A stretch of 64,000 nucleotides of DNA from Massilia eburnea (lineage in GTDB: Bacteria > Pseudomonadota > Gammaproteobacteria > Burkholderiales > Burkholderiaceae_D). The notes under the pieces were generated by a model, which saw only the letters and a list, made by a program, of their open reading frames with translations, was not told where the DNA came from and ran no database searches. The translations under genes were made by a program, and so were the position numbers. Where the stretch lies: contig NZ_WNKX01000012.1 of assembly GCF_009720745.1 (NCBI RefSeq), positions 1-64,000 on the forward strand, in the 5' to 3' direction. Shown one piece after another: positions 1 through 11,039 of this stretch. Position 1 is the stretch's first letter. Every line of letters starts with the position of its first letter.

Positions 1-537
1 TGCGCCGGGCGGGAGCGCGGCGTGGCGCGCCATGCTTGCAGCCAGGGCGGCGGCCTCCGGTCCGTTGGGCATGATCAGGGTGGCCAGCGGCAGCAGCGGC
101 GCCAGCGACTTGACCGCGTCGTCGCGGCCCAGCGCATCGCCGTGGCCGCTGCGCAGCACGGGGTCGAGCACCACCGGCGGTTCGGTGTACAGCCTGGCCG
201 CCCAGCCGGGCGCCGCTTCGGCCGCCTGGCGGTGGGTGGCGCGCAGCTCGACGATCAGCTGGGCAATGGCCTGCGCGTTTTCGGCGCTGCCGGGAATGCC
301 GATCTTCACCGCCGCCACCGGCACTTGCGCCATCAGGGTGCGCGCCTGCTGCTGCACCACTTCCGGCGCCAGCGGCATCACAGCGTGGACATGGTTATTG
401 TCCTGCACCGTGATGGCGGTCAACACCGGCAGTGCGTGCGCACCCATCGCCGTGATGGCCTGGATGTCGGCCGCCATGCCGGCGCCGCCAGAGGGGTCGG
501 CGCCGGAGAACACCAGCACGCAAGGCCGGTCGCTCAT
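1..537 (-). CDS. thiD: Hydroxymethylpyrimidine/phosphomethylpyrimidine kinase ThiD (partial, C-terminus beyond window)
   Basis: Phosphorylates HMP and HMP-P to HMP-PP, the pyrimidine half of thiamine, in the cytoplasm. The visible 179 residues begin [20 protein letters not shown], the usual ribokinase-fold N-terminus of ThiD, and continue with [20 protein letters not shown] and the substrate-loop region containing [15 protein letters not shown]. The gene runs off the left edge, so the catalytic C-terminal GTGC region is not visible. Its ATG overlaps the thiG TGA by four bases (ATGA), so it is the last visible gene of a thiC-thiS-thiG-thiD operon and is probably translationally coupled. Confidence 0.93.
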   Translation of the reverse strand, partial: MSDRPCVLVFSGADPSGGAGMAADIQAITAMGAHALPVLTAITVQDNNHVHAVMPLAPEVVQQQARTLMAQVPVAAVKIGIPGSAENAQAIAQLIVELRATHRQAAEAAPGWAARLYTEPPVVLDPVLRSGHGDALGRDDAVKSLAPLLPLATLIMPNGPEAAALAASMARHAALPPGA

Positions 538-1316
538 GCGATCCTCCCCGCCATCGGCGAGGACGGCGAGGCGGCAAAGCGGCGCGGGATACGGCCGGCG
601 AGGAAGGCTTCGCGCCCGGCCTGCACGCCCAGCTTCATGGCGCGCGCCATGCGCACCGGATCGCCGGCGGAAGCGATGGCGGTGTTCATCAGCACGCCGT
701 CGCAACCGAGTTCCATGGCGATGGCCGCGTCGGACGCGGTGCCGACGCCGGCATCGACCAGCACCGGCACCTTGGACTGCTCGATGATCAGCGACAGGTT
801 CCAAGGGTTGAGGATGCCCATGCCGGAGCCGATCAGGGAAGCCAGCGGCATCACCGCGCAGCAGCCGATGTCTTCCAGCATGCGCGCCTGGATCGGGTCG
901 TCGCTGCAGTAGACCATGACGTCGAAACCGTCCTGCACCAGTTCGCGCGCAGCAGCCAGGGTTTCCGGCATATTGGGGAACAGGGTCTTCTCGTCGCCCA
1001 GCACCTCCAGCTTGACCAGCTTGTGGCCGTTCAGCAGTTCGCGCGCCATCTGCAGCGTGTACACCGCCTCCTTGGCCGTGTAGCAGCCGGCCGTATTGGG
1101 AAGAATGGTGAATTCATGCGGCGGCACGACATCCAGCAGGCTTGGCGCGTGCGGGTCCTGGCCGATATTGACGCGGCGGATGGCCACGGTGATGATTTCC
1201 GCGCCGGCAGCCAGCGTTGCTTCGCGGGTTTGCGCCAGGTCCTTGTACTTGCCGCTGCCTACCAGCAGGCGCGAGTTGTATTCCTTGCCGGCGATGACCA
1301 ATGGTTTGTCTTGCAT
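534..1316 (-). CDS. thiG: Thiazole synthase ThiG
   Basis: Forms the thiazole phosphate ring of thiamine from deoxyxylulose-5-phosphate, dehydroglycine and ThiS thiocarboxylate. The protein is 260 residues, normal for the family, and carries the TIM-barrel signatures [14 protein letters not shown], the [15 protein letters not shown] segment holding the Schiff-base lysine, and the phosphate-binding [19 protein letters not shown]. An in-frame TTG two codons upstream is open, but the ATG used here has GGGAGA six bases upstream. It starts 11 bp after thiS and overlaps thiD by ATGA. Confidence 0.95.
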   Translation of the reverse strand: MQDKPLVIAGKEYNSRLLVGSGKYKDLAQTREATLAAGAEIITVAIRRVNIGQDPHAPSLLDVVPPHEFTILPNTAGCYTAKEAVYTLQMARELLNGHKLVKLEVLGDEKTLFPNMPETLAAARELVQDGFDVMVYCSDDPIQARMLEDIGCCAVMPLASLIGSGMGILNPWNLSLIIEQSKVPVLVDAGVGTASDAAIAMELGCDGVLMNTAIASAGDPVRMARAMKLGVQAGREAFLAGRIPRRFAASPSSPMAGRIA

Positions 1317-1327
1317 CTTCAATCTCC

Positions 1328-3426
<2,099 letters not shown>

Positions 3427-3477
3427 TTAGGTTGCGCCGGACCGCGGCGCGCGGTCGCGCGGCAGCAGGCGTATCCT

Positions 3478-3562
3478 GAAGCTTCCCTTCGCTGGCATTA
3501 TCCAGATCAGGTTCGGAGGGTATTTCTCACCCGCGCAGCTTGCGCCGCGCAGGACCCCTAGC
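3478..3562 (-). promoter_or_regulatory. TPP riboswitch (THI element)
   Basis: Read on the minus strand, the leader of thiC contains the conserved riboswitch blocks in order: a GGGGTCC stem start, GTGAGAAATACCC (the pyrimidine-sensor side), GAACCTGATCTGGATAATGC (pyrophosphate-sensor side) and a closing AGCGAAGGGAAGCTT. It ends about 90 bases before the thiC ATG. The terminal part (3421-3470) is GC-rich and can fold with the AGGAG region, so control by hiding the ribosome site is likely, although a terminator cannot be excluded. Confidence 0.93.
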
Positions 3563-3634
3563 GTTTGCCGCCTTGACGGCAGCGAGCGGATTATACCCGC
3601 ATGTTTAGCAATTTGCGCAAAAAATCAAAGCCCT

Positions 3635-4669
3635 CTATGTGGCAATGCGACAGCTGACGATTGCGCTGCTGTCGTCGCCGGCCAGCCAGGCATGCTCGCC
3701 AAGGATGTCGAGAACCCGCAACTTGGTACAGCCGCGCGGCAAGGCGATCGGCGTTTCGGCATGGTTCTCCAGCGCCACCACGGTCTGTTTTCCCTTGCGC
3801 GAATATTTCTTGTACATGGGGGTGAGCAAGAGCCATTTCAGGTCGGCGCTGAACTTGCCGTAGCAAGCCTCGTCGATCGTCAGCCGGCTGGCCAGGACAT
3901 TGGCCCGTTCGTCGATTTCAAGCAGTTCGACGAACTGCATGCCGAGACGGAAATGCGGTTCCATATTGCCCACGCCAAAGGCCAGTCCGGTGCTGCCCTG
4001 CCAGGCGGCGTGGCTGAAGCATGCGTAGCCTGTGTTACCGAGGTAAGGACCATACTGGATGGTCATCGGAGCGTGCGGCAAACGGCCAGCTTCCCAGCGG
4101 GCCCGCCCCTGTGCCACATCGACCGACAACAGCGCCAGGAAGTTATTCACCGAGTCGCAGTGAAAACCGCGGAAAGTGACGGGCACGCGCTGGTCTTGTG
4201 TCGGTCCGAAATCCTGGGCGAAGAACGTGGCCTTCCGCGAGGGCGCGCTCGCATAGCCGGGCTCCTCCTGTTCGAATTCGCTGGACCACTTGGCCAGCGC
4301 ATTGTCGATGTCCAGCGGAACCAGCTCAGACGAGATATCGTCAAGCAGATAGAGCTTGCGGTCGGCCAGCAGCAAGGCCAGCTTGCCGCCGACCGAAAAC
4401 GCCTTCAGCGACAGGCGATAGTGATGCTGATCATCCCAATAGGCGTCGGCGAATTCCAGCATTTCGGCGTGCAGGGCGGCTGGAAGCTTGCGCTTGTCGA
4501 CCTTGCCGTCCCGCAGCTGGACCAGCCAATAATCGCCGGTCCCATACGGCTTGGCCAGCATGACCAGCCGGCCGTCTTTGAACGGTACGTAGCTCGCGCA
4601 ATGCCAGCTCTCGTCACCAAATTCTGCCGCCATATCGATGGCGGTGTTATGCAGCAGTTCCAATTTCAT
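3635..4669 (-). CDS. Hypothetical cytoplasmic protein, 344 aa
   Basis: I do not recognise this family. The protein starts MKLELLHNTAIDMAAEFGDE with GGAG upstream of the ATG, has no signal peptide or membrane segment, and is rich in aromatic and charged residues. Several stretches alternate like beta strands and could form propeller-like blades (WLVQLRDGKVDKRKL, LALLLADRKLYLLDDIS, LRVLDILGEHAWLAGDDSSA), but I cannot define a repeat with confidence. It stands alone between the thi leader and a divergently oriented secreted protein. GC appears lower than in the thi operon, which may hint at acquisition. Confidence 0.72.
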   Translation of the reverse strand: MKLELLHNTAIDMAAEFGDESWHCASYVPFKDGRLVMLAKPYGTGDYWLVQLRDGKVDKRKLPAALHAEMLEFADAYWDDQHHYRLSLKAFSVGGKLALLLADRKLYLLDDISSELVPLDIDNALAKWSSEFEQEEPGYASAPSRKATFFAQDFGPTQDQRVPVTFRGFHCDSVNNFLALLSVDVAQGRARWEAGRLPHAPMTIQYGPYLGNTGYACFSHAAWQGSTGLAFGVGNMEPHFRLGMQFVELLEIDERANVLASRLTIDEACYGKFSADLKWLLLTPMYKKYSRKGKQTVVALENHAETPIALPRGCTKLRVLDILGEHAWLAGDDSSAIVSCRIAT

Positions 4670-4730
4670 CGCAACTCCAGATGCCAGAAAATGGACCTAA
4701 TTGTACTTCTTGCAAGCAGCATGGCGCGGC

Positions 4731-4736
4731 TATAAT
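4731..4736 (+). promoter_or_regulatory. Putative -10 box (TATAAT)
   Basis: A perfect TATAAT lies 24 bases before the ATG of the secreted protein at 4760, just ahead of its AAAGGAGA ribosome site. No convincing -35 box sits at 16-18 bp. TTGTAC at 4711 would leave only a 14-bp spacer. Confidence 0.45.
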
Positions 4737-4759
4737 CGGGCACCGTGAAAGGAGACCGG

Positions 4760-5383
4760 ATGCGATATGTAGTATTCCTGGCTGCGATAGCCGCGCAGGC
4801 CGCCGTGGCTGGGCCGGCGCTGGAGACGCGCGCGCCAACGCTGGCAGAGCAGCGCTCGTTCCAGCAATTCATGCAGCGCAGCGCACCGGGCGCGCCGCTA
4901 CCGGCCTTGCACGCCGAACGCGCGCACGGGGCGAAGCAATGGGAGGTGAGCGCCAGCGAAGATGCGCCGCCGGTGCGGCTGGTGCTGCCGCTGTGCCGCG
5001 TGACGCGCACCCGGTATACGCTGCAGGCCGACGACAGCTGGCGCACCGACAGCAGCCAGCACGTCTGGATCCACCACACCACCAGCTGCGGCACGCCGCC
5101 GGCCGGCATGGTCGAACTGCGCGCGCAGCTGGCGGAAATCGACGTACTGCGCCTGATCCAGGCGGAAGGCGAAGTGCTGCAGAAGGCGCGCCTGCTCATG
5201 ACCGGAAACACCAGCTGCGCGCCGACCCGCTCGCGCAACTTTACGCTGCGCTCACTGGGGCGCAGTGCGGACGGAATGTACCTGCTTGGTTACCAGAGCG
5301 ATATCGGCAGCACGGCCGGCATCACCGTGCGCCAGACGCGCGGCGCTGAATTGACGGCCTGGAATGTCGCCTGCGGCAAATAG
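4760..5383 (+). CDS. Hypothetical secreted protein, 207 aa, four cysteines
   Basis: The start is the ATG preceded by AAAGGAGA; a GTG 15 bases earlier lies before that site. The N-terminus MRYVVFLAAIAAQAAVAGPA is a typical Sec signal peptide, so the mature protein is probably periplasmic. It holds four cysteines (in LPLCRV, TTSCGTPP, NTSCAPT and WNVACGK), enough for two disulfides, and ends with the last of them. No enzymatic motif is visible and I do not recognise the family. A hairpin TAGGGG-CTT-CCCCTA covers the stop codon and may mark the end of the transcript. Confidence 0.75.
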   Translation: MRYVVFLAAIAAQAAVAGPALETRAPTLAEQRSFQQFMQRSAPGAPLPALHAERAHGAKQWEVSASEDAPPVRLVLPLCRVTRTRYTLQADDSWRTDSSQHVWIHHTTSCGTPPAGMVELRAQLAEIDVLRLIQAEGEVLQKARLLMTGNTSCAPTRSRNFTLRSLGRSADGMYLLGYQSDIGSTAGITVRQTRGAELTAWNVACGK

Positions 5384-5395
5384 GGGCTTCCCCTA
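5381..5395 (+). terminator. Possible weak hairpin at gene end
   Basis: TAGGGG-CTT-CCCCTA is a perfect 6-bp stem that begins at the stop codon of the preceding gene. No T-run follows, so it may only protect the 3' end. Confidence 0.3.
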
Positions 5396-5516
5396 GGCGA
5401 GGTGCCTTGCCATCTGAAAGGTGTAACAATTCGTTACTAAGTGCGAAACCGCACATAGCAGTTTTCCGCTCGGAATCCATAATGGAAGAGCACTAATAAC
5501 TTCGAGAGGCACAACC

Positions 5517-6722
5517 ATGAACCCGAAAGTCTCCCTCCTCCCCCTCTTCCTGGCTTCCGCCTTGCTCGCGGCATGCGGCGGCGGCGGTGGCGGTTCCAGC
5601 AGCCAGCCTACCCAGACCATGGGTACCCTGGCTGTTTCCATGACGGACGCCCCGGCCTGCGGTTTTGATGCGGTCAACGTGACGGTCAACAAGGTGCGCG
5701 TGAACACCAGCGCCACCGCCAGCGACACGGATGGCGGCTGGACCGACATCACCCTGTCGCCCGCCAAGAAAATCAACCTGCTGAACCTGACCAACGGCAC
5801 GCTGGACGCCCTGGGTCAGACCTCGCTGGCGGCAGGCCATTACAATCAGGTACGCCTGGTGCTCGATGCCAATACCGGCAACGCCACCAACAACTCGGTG
5901 GTCCTGAGCGGCACCACGACCGAGATTTCGCTGGACACCCCAAGCGCGGTACAGAGCGGCATCAAGATGAACGCCGACTTCACGGTGGAAGCGGGCCAGC
6001 GCTATGACCTGGTGATGGACTTCGACGCCTGCAAATCGATCGTCACCAAGGGCAATGGCAAGTACGCGCTGAAGCCAGTAGTCAAAGTGATCCCGACCGC
6101 GCTGAACGGCATCAGCGGCTTCGTCAGCCTGCCGCTGCTGACCGATGGCGTGGTGGTGAGCGCCCAGCAGAACGGCGCTGTGATCGCATCGACGACGCCA
6201 AGCAGCACCGGTGAATTCGACCTGACCCGCCTGCCTCTCGGTAACTACGACGTCGTGATCACCTCCAACACCCATGCAGCGTATGTGGTTGGCGGCGTGC
6301 CGGTCACTTCGCTCACCGGTATGGTGCCGATCAGCACCACCGCTGCGCCATTCACGCTGGCCAGCACCAGCTTGATGGGCTCCATCAGCGGCACCGCCAC
6401 GCTGACTCCCGCCAGCGCCACCGAGTCGGCCCTGGTCTCGGCCAAGCAAGCCATTTCCGGGGGCCCGACTGTGACGCTGCGCTATACCAACGCCGACATG
6501 GTGAGCGGCGCCTACAGCATCACCAAGCTGCCGCTGTCGGCGCCTCAGTATGCCGCGTATAGCGCCACCTTGCCGCTGTCCTTCGGCGCAGCACTGACCA
6601 CCCCAACGACCGGCATGTACAAAGTTGAGGCTTCGGCAACCGGCTACACCACGCTGGCGATTCCGACCGTGGATATCACTGCCGCCGACCAGACCAACGT
6701 CAACTTCAGCCTGATTCCTTAA
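5517..6722 (+). CDS. DUF4382 domain-containing lipoprotein
   Basis: A 401-residue envelope lipoprotein. The signal ends LLAAC with the lipid-bearing cysteine at residue 20, followed by a glycine-rich linker (GGGGGGSSSQ). Residues about 35-190 match the DUF4382 pattern (LAVSMTDAPACGFDAVNVTV, then a conserved YDLVMDFDACKSIV block). The C-terminal half is Thr/Ser-rich with two carboxypeptidase-regulatory-like Ig segments (GEFDLTRLPLGNYDVVIT, GMYKVEASATGYTTLAIP). The role is unknown; such proteins are usually surface or outer-membrane anchored. It appears monocistronic and ends at a hairpin terminator. GAGAGG precedes the ATG. Confidence 0.88.
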   Translation: MNPKVSLLPLFLASALLAACGGGGGGSSSQPTQTMGTLAVSMTDAPACGFDAVNVTVNKVRVNTSATASDTDGGWTDITLSPAKKINLLNLTNGTLDALGQTSLAAGHYNQVRLVLDANTGNATNNSVVLSGTTTEISLDTPSAVQSGIKMNADFTVEAGQRYDLVMDFDACKSIVTKGNGKYALKPVVKVIPTALNGISGFVSLPLLTDGVVVSAQQNGAVIASTTPSSTGEFDLTRLPLGNYDVVITSNTHAAYVVGGVPVTSLTGMVPISTTAAPFTLASTSLMGSISGTATLTPASATESALVSAKQAISGGPTVTLRYTNADMVSGAYSITKLPLSAPQYAAYSATLPLSFGAALTTPTTGMYKVEASATGYTTLAIPTVDITAADQTNVNFSLIP

Positions 6723-6728
6723 GTAGCA

Positions 6729-7229
6729 CTACCTCGGCGCCGCCCCATTGCGGGCGGCGTCATCTTTTTCCGGAAGTCTGGTACGTTCCGCCTTGCGCTT
6801 CGCCGTGCGGAAGCCATGCGCCATCGCCGCATGGCGCAAGCGGATGATTGGCGTCCAATCGCTGTCGCCGGGAAGCTGTAAGTCAATCACTTTCCACGCA
6901 TTGCCCACATTGCCCAGGCTGGCTGTGACAAACTGGTTTGGTGAGACGGGCCGGAAGTCATAGACCAGCTCGCCACAAATCACTTCAGCGTAATGCGGGC
7001 CACGGCTGCTGGTGATGCGCAACCGCGTACCATCCGGCAGGAATACCGTTTTCCAGAAATAGCCCTTGGGGTCTAGCGGCCTGTTTTCGGCGCGCTGGCG
7101 CTGTAGCCATTCACGGATGGCAATGTCGGCCAAGTCCGCGAGGGTGAGCGTTGTCGCCTGCTCAGCGTGGTAGTCGAGCAGCGCGTGCAGGGTCGGGAGG
7201 CTTACCTCCAAAGTCACTCGGGTACTCAT
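6729..7229 (-). CDS. Hypothetical protein with ribbon-helix-helix-like N-terminus
   Basis: A 166-residue protein of unrecognised family. The start is secure: AGGAGG lies seven bases upstream of the ATG. Residues 1-45 (TRVTLEVSLPTLHALLDYHA, then LADLADIAIREWLQ) have the strand-helix-helix pattern of MetJ/Arc DNA-binding domains. The middle (GTRLRITSSRGPHYAEVICG) looks like a small beta domain, and the C-terminus is a basic tail (RTAKRKAERTRLPEKDD). The upstream gap carries several helically spaced TTTCAG motifs, which would suit an autoregulator. DNA binding is an inference only. Confidence 0.7.
   Translation of the reverse strand: MSTRVTLEVSLPTLHALLDYHAEQATTLTLADLADIAIREWLQRQRAENRPLDPKGYFWKTVFLPDGTRLRITSSRGPHYAEVICGELVYDFRPVSPNQFVTASLGNVGNAWKVIDLQLPGDSDWTPIIRLRHAAMAHGFRTAKRKAERTRLPEKDDAARNGAAPR
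6738..6769 (+). terminator. Rho-independent terminator after DUF4382 gene
   Basis: Stem CGCCGCCC / GGGCGGCG with a six-base loop, followed by CATCTTTTT. It lies inside the 3' end of the convergent gene 6729-7229. Confidence 0.6.
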
Positions 7230-7230
7230 A

Positions 7231-7324
7231 CTGAAACCTCCTGAAATTTTCCCCCTTAGAGCGCTATCACGGCCAAAAAGTTCAGTTTTTCAGTAGTTTC
7301 AGTAGTTGTTTCAGTAGCTTTCAG
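7231..7324. repeat. Cluster of short TTTCAGTAG direct repeats with inverted CTGAAA copies
   Basis: TTTCAGTAG occurs at 7288, 7297 and 7309 and TTTCAGTT at 7319, spaced 9, 12 and 10 bases. CTGAAA, the complement of TTTCAG, lies at 7231 and 7241, next to the ATG of the gene at 6729-7229. The array sits in the divergent gap before valS and resembles a multi-site operator. Confidence 0.55.
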
Positions 7325-7413
7325 TTCAAGTCAGCGAGAGATGCGCGGAGGGCTACCGGTTCGGCGGTCCACTGGCGGGGCCGGCCAGCCGCATGCGGCA
7401 CCGCACAATCCCT

Positions 7414-7419
7414 TATAAT
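7414..7419 (+). promoter_or_regulatory. Putative valS -10 box
   Basis: A perfect TATAAT ends inside the first in-frame ATG (7418). If it is the promoter, transcription begins near 7426, and only the ATG at 7451 can be the valS start. No strong -35 box is visible. Confidence 0.5.
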
Positions 7420-7450
7420 GAAAGTTTTCGCCAAATTTACAGCCCAAATC

Positions 7451-10249
7451 ATGGAATTAGCCAAGTCTTTCGAGCCTGCCGACATTGAACAGTTCTGGCG
7501 CAGCGAGTGGGAAAAGCGCGGTTACTACGCAGCCTCCCTCGACCTGAGCAAGCCGTCCTTCAGCATCCAGCTGCCGCCGCCGAACGTCACTGGCACGCTG
7601 CACATGGGCCACGCATTCAACCAGACCATCATGGACGGCCTGACCCGCTACCACCGCATGCTGGGCCACAACACCGCGTGGATCCCCGGCACCGACCACG
7701 CCGGCATCGCCACCCAGATCGTGGTGGAGCGCCAGCTGGACGCGCAGAAAGTGTCCCGCCATGACCTGGGCCGTGAAAAATTCGTCGAAAAAGTATGGGA
7801 GTGGAAGGAAAAATCCGGCTCCACCATCACCGGCCAGATGCGCCGCATGGGCACCTCCCCCGACTGGAACCGCGAATACTTCACCATGGACGCCGAGCGC
7901 TCCAAGGTCGTGAGCGAAGTTTTCGTGCGCCTGTTCGAACAAGGCCTGATCTATCGCGGCAAGCGCCTGGTCAACTGGGACCCGGTGCTGGGCACCGCCG
8001 TCTCCGACCTGGAAGTGGTGTCGGAAGAAGAAGACGGCTCGATGTGGCACATCAAGTACCCGCTGGCCGACGGCAGCGGACACCTGGTCGTGGCAACCAC
8101 CCGTCCTGAAACCATGCTGGGCGACGTCGCCGTGGCCGTGGACCCGACCGACGAGCGCTACACCGCACTGGTGGGCAAGATGCTCAAGCTGCCGCTGGTC
8201 GGCCGCGAAATCCCGGTCATCGCCGACGAATACGTCGACAAGGAATTCGGCACCGGCTGCGTGAAGATCACTCCGGCCCACGACTTCAACGACTACGCCG
8301 TCGGCCAGCGCCACAAGCTGGACATGCCGTCCATCCTGACCCTGGACGCCAAGATCAACGAAAACGGCCCGGCCGCCTACCAGGGCATGGACCGCTTCGC
8401 CGCCCGTAAGCAGATCGTGGCCGACCTGGACGCGCAAGGCTTCCTGGTCGAAGTCAAACCGCACAAGCTGATGGTGCCGCGCGGCGACCGCACCGGCGTG
8501 GTGATCGAGCCTATGCTGACCGACCAGTGGTTCGTCGCCATGAGCAAGCCGGCGCCGGAAGGCACTTTCAATCCGGGCAAATCCATCACCGAAGTCGCGC
8601 TGGAAAAAGTCTCCAGCGGCGAGATCAAGTTCGTCCCAGAAAACTGGAGCACCACCTACAACCAGTGGCTGAACAACATCCAGGACTGGTGCATCTCCCG
8701 CCAGCTGTGGTGGGGCCACCAGATCCCGGCCTGGTACGACGAGCAAGGCAACATCTACGTCGCCCGCAGCGAAGATGACGCGAAAGCGCAAGCCGCCGCC
8801 AAAGGCATGACCGGCGCCCTGACCCGCGACAACGACGTGCTGGACACCTGGTTCTCGTCCGCCCTGGTACCGTTTTCCACCCTCGGCTGGCCGAACGAAA
8901 CGCCTGAACTGCAGGCCTTCCTGCCATCGTCGGTCCTGGTGACCGGCTTCGACATCATCTTCTTCTGGGTAGCGCGCATGGTCATCATGACCAGCCACTT
9001 CACCAACAAGGTACCGTTCGAAACCGTATACGTGCACGGCCTGGTACGCGACTCGCAAGGGCAGAAGATGTCCAAGTCCAAGGGCAATACCCTGGACCCG
9101 ATCGACCTGATCGACGGTATCGGCCTGGAAGCCCTGGTCGCCAAGCGCACCTCGGGCCTGATGAACCCGAAAGACGCGGCCAAGATCGAAAAAGCCACCC
9201 GCAAGGAATTCCCGGAAGGTATTCCAGCCTACGGCACCGACGCCGTGCGCTTCACCATGGCTTCCTATGCCTCGCTGGGCCGCAACATCAACTTCGACCT
9301 GGGCCGCTGCGAAGGCTACCGCAACTTCGGCAACAAGCTGTGGAACGCCACCCGCTTCGTGCTGATGAACACCGAAGGCCACGACTGCAGCGCCAACGAC
9401 GCCGACCTGTCGGCCGCCGACAAGTGGATCATCTCCGCGCTGAACCGCGCCGAGCAGGAAGTGCACAAAGGCTTCGCCGACTACCGCTTCGACAACATCG
9501 CCTCTACCATCTACCAGTTCGTGTGGTACGAGTACTGCGACTGGTACCTGGAACTGGCGAAGGTGCAGGTACAGCAAGGCACGCCGGGCCAGCAGCAAGC
9601 TACCCGCCACACCCTGCTGCGCGTACTGGAAGTGATCCTGCGCATGGCGCACCCGATCATCCCGTTCGTCACCGAGCAGCTGTGGCAGACCGTCGCCCCG
9701 CTGGCCGGCAAAGGCGGCGAAGGCCAGTCCATCATGACCCAGGCCTACCCGCTGCCGAACGAAGCGGCGATCAGCGCCGAAGCCGAAGCCTGGATGGGCG
9801 AGCTGAAAGGCCTGACCGACGCTGCCCGTAACCTGCGCGGCGAAATGAAGCTGTCGCCATCGGTGCGCGTGCCGCTGATCGTGGAAGCCGCCGGCGCCGA
9901 CAAGGCCAAAATGGCCGCCTTCGCGCCGTACATCCAGATGCTGGGCAAGCTGTCGGAAGTGCAGATCGTGGACGTGCTGCCGGAATCGCCGGCCGCCGTT
10001 TCCGTAGTCGGCACCACCAAGCTGATGCTGAAAGTGGAAATCGACGTCAAGGCCGAACGCGAACGCCTGTCGAAAGAGATCGCCCGCCTGGAAGGCGAGA
10101 TCGCCAAAGCCTCCGGCAAGCTGTCCTCCGAATCCTTCGTCGCCCGCGCCCCAGCGGCCGTGGTGGCGCAGGAAAAAGAGCGCGTCGCCACCTTCGGCGC
10201 AACGCTAGCAAAAATGCAGGAACAGCTGGCCAAACTGCCAGTGGCCTAA
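7451..10249 (+). CDS. valS: Valyl-tRNA synthetase
   Basis: Charges tRNA-Val; class Ia synthetase of 932 residues. It shows the HIGH-type motif in [18 protein letters not shown] (about residue 45), a large editing domain, the second catalytic motif [20 protein letters not shown], an anticodon-binding region ([18 protein letters not shown]) and a C-terminal coiled coil ([20 protein letters not shown]). The ATG at 7451 was preferred to 7418 because a TATAAT box overlaps the earlier one. It is a single-gene unit closed by a long hairpin. Confidence 0.97.
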   Translation: MELAKSFEPADIEQFWRSEWEKRGYYAASLDLSKPSFSIQLPPPNVTGTLHMGHAFNQTIMDGLTRYHRMLGHNTAWIPGTDHAGIATQIVVERQLDAQKVSRHDLGREKFVEKVWEWKEKSGSTITGQMRRMGTSPDWNREYFTMDAERSKVVSEVFVRLFEQGLIYRGKRLVNWDPVLGTAVSDLEVVSEEEDGSMWHIKYPLADGSGHLVVATTRPETMLGDVAVAVDPTDERYTALVGKMLKLPLVGREIPVIADEYVDKEFGTGCVKITPAHDFNDYAVGQRHKLDMPSILTLDAKINENGPAAYQGMDRFAARKQIVADLDAQGFLVEVKPHKLMVPRGDRTGVVIEPMLTDQWFVAMSKPAPEGTFNPGKSITEVALEKVSSGEIKFVPENWSTTYNQWLNNIQDWCISRQLWWGHQIPAWYDEQGNIYVARSEDDAKAQAAAKGMTGALTRDNDVLDTWFSSALVPFSTLGWPNETPELQAFLPSSVLVTGFDIIFFWVARMVIMTSHFTNKVPFETVYVHGLVRDSQGQKMSKSKGNTLDPIDLIDGIGLEALVAKRTSGLMNPKDAAKIEKATRKEFPEGIPAYGTDAVRFTMASYASLGRNINFDLGRCEGYRNFGNKLWNATRFVLMNTEGHDCSANDADLSAADKWIISALNRAEQEVHKGFADYRFDNIASTIYQFVWYEYCDWYLELAKVQVQQGTPGQQQATRHTLLRVLEVILRMAHPIIPFVTEQLWQTVAPLAGKGGEGQSIMTQAYPLPNEAAISAEAEAWMGELKGLTDAARNLRGEMKLSPSVRVPLIVEAAGADKAKMAAFAPYIQMLGKLSEVQIVDVLPESPAAVSVVGTTKLMLKVEIDVKAERERLSKEIARLEGEIAKASGKLSSESFVARAPAAVVAQEKERVATFGATLAKMQEQLAKLPVA

Positions 10250-10258
10250 GCCTGATCC

Positions 10259-10304
10259 AAAAAGGGGACGTAACCAATTTTTAATTGGTTACGTCCCCTT
10301 TTTT
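10259..10304 (+). terminator. Long perfect hairpin / terminator after valS
   Basis: The arms run 10259-10279 and 10283-10303 with a TTT loop, centred on AACCAATT/AATTGGTT and flanked by AAAAGGGGACGT and ACGTCCCCTTTT. The right arm ends in a T-run, so it can serve as a terminator, and the A-run on the left makes it symmetric and potentially bidirectional. Confidence 0.75.
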
Positions 10305-10411
10305 CATTTCTAGAGTCTTCCCTCGAATAAAAATAGCATGATCGTGCGGTGCTATGCCGGGTCATACGCTACACTGGTTTTCCCCAAAACCCCTATAAAA
10401 GAGACACCCCC

Positions 10412-10861
10412 ATGCGCCTTACCCGTACTGTGGCGCTGGCCGCGGCAGCCTTGCTGGCTGCAGCACCAGCATTTGCCCAAGACCCATCCCCTGTCGGCCT
10501 GTGGAAGAACATCGATGACGTATCCGGCAAGCCGAAGGCCCTGATCCGCATCACCGAAGAAAACGGCGCACTGCAGGGCAAGATCGAAAAACTGTTCCGC
10601 GGCCCGAGCGAAGAACAGAACCCGGTGTGCGACAAGTGCACCGACGCGCGCAAGGACAAGCCGATCGTCGGCATGGTGATCGTTTCCGGCTTGAAGAAGG
10701 ATGGCGACGAATACAATGGCGGCGAGATCCTCGACCCGAACAACGGCAAGGTATACAAGAGCAAGCTGGAAGTGGCCGACGGCGGCAAGAAGCTGAAAGT
10801 ACGCGGCTATATCGGCATCCCGATGCTGGGCCGTTCGCAGACCTGGGAACGCCAGGAATAA
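10412..10861 (+). CDS. DUF2147 domain-containing secreted protein
   Basis: A 149-residue periplasmic protein of the DUF2147 family. A Sec signal (MRLTRTVALAAAALLAAAPA, cleaved after AFA) is followed by the family signatures PVGLWKNIDDVSGKPKALIR, the CDKC pair, PIVGMVIVSGLKKDGDEYNG, GGEILDPNNGKVYKSKLEV and LKVRGYIGIPMLGRSQTWER. Members are small lipocalin-like barrels of unknown role. The start is the ATG that gives a proper signal peptide; an upstream in-frame ATG would add 21 non-signal residues. TATAAA at 10394 may be the -10 box. Confidence 0.88.
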   Translation: MRLTRTVALAAAALLAAAPAFAQDPSPVGLWKNIDDVSGKPKALIRITEENGALQGKIEKLFRGPSEEQNPVCDKCTDARKDKPIVGMVIVSGLKKDGDEYNGGEILDPNNGKVYKSKLEVADGGKKLKVRGYIGIPMLGRSQTWERQE

Positions 10862-11039
10862 GCCAGTCAGCATGTCCCGCAACGCCGGAGCAGCTGTCGA
10901 AGAATTTTACAGTTGGCCCCGGCGCAATTCACACTTCTCTTAACTATCAACAACTTAGTTACCGGGCCCAAATATTGCTTAATAGCGCAAGGCAAGAAAA
11001 ATTGCCACGTTATCAATAAATATTTTCGGGATGGAATCT

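Noticed and set aside
7457..9652. Long minus-strand frame opposite valS
   Set aside because: Low-complexity composition, no ribosome site and a fully supported gene on the other strand.
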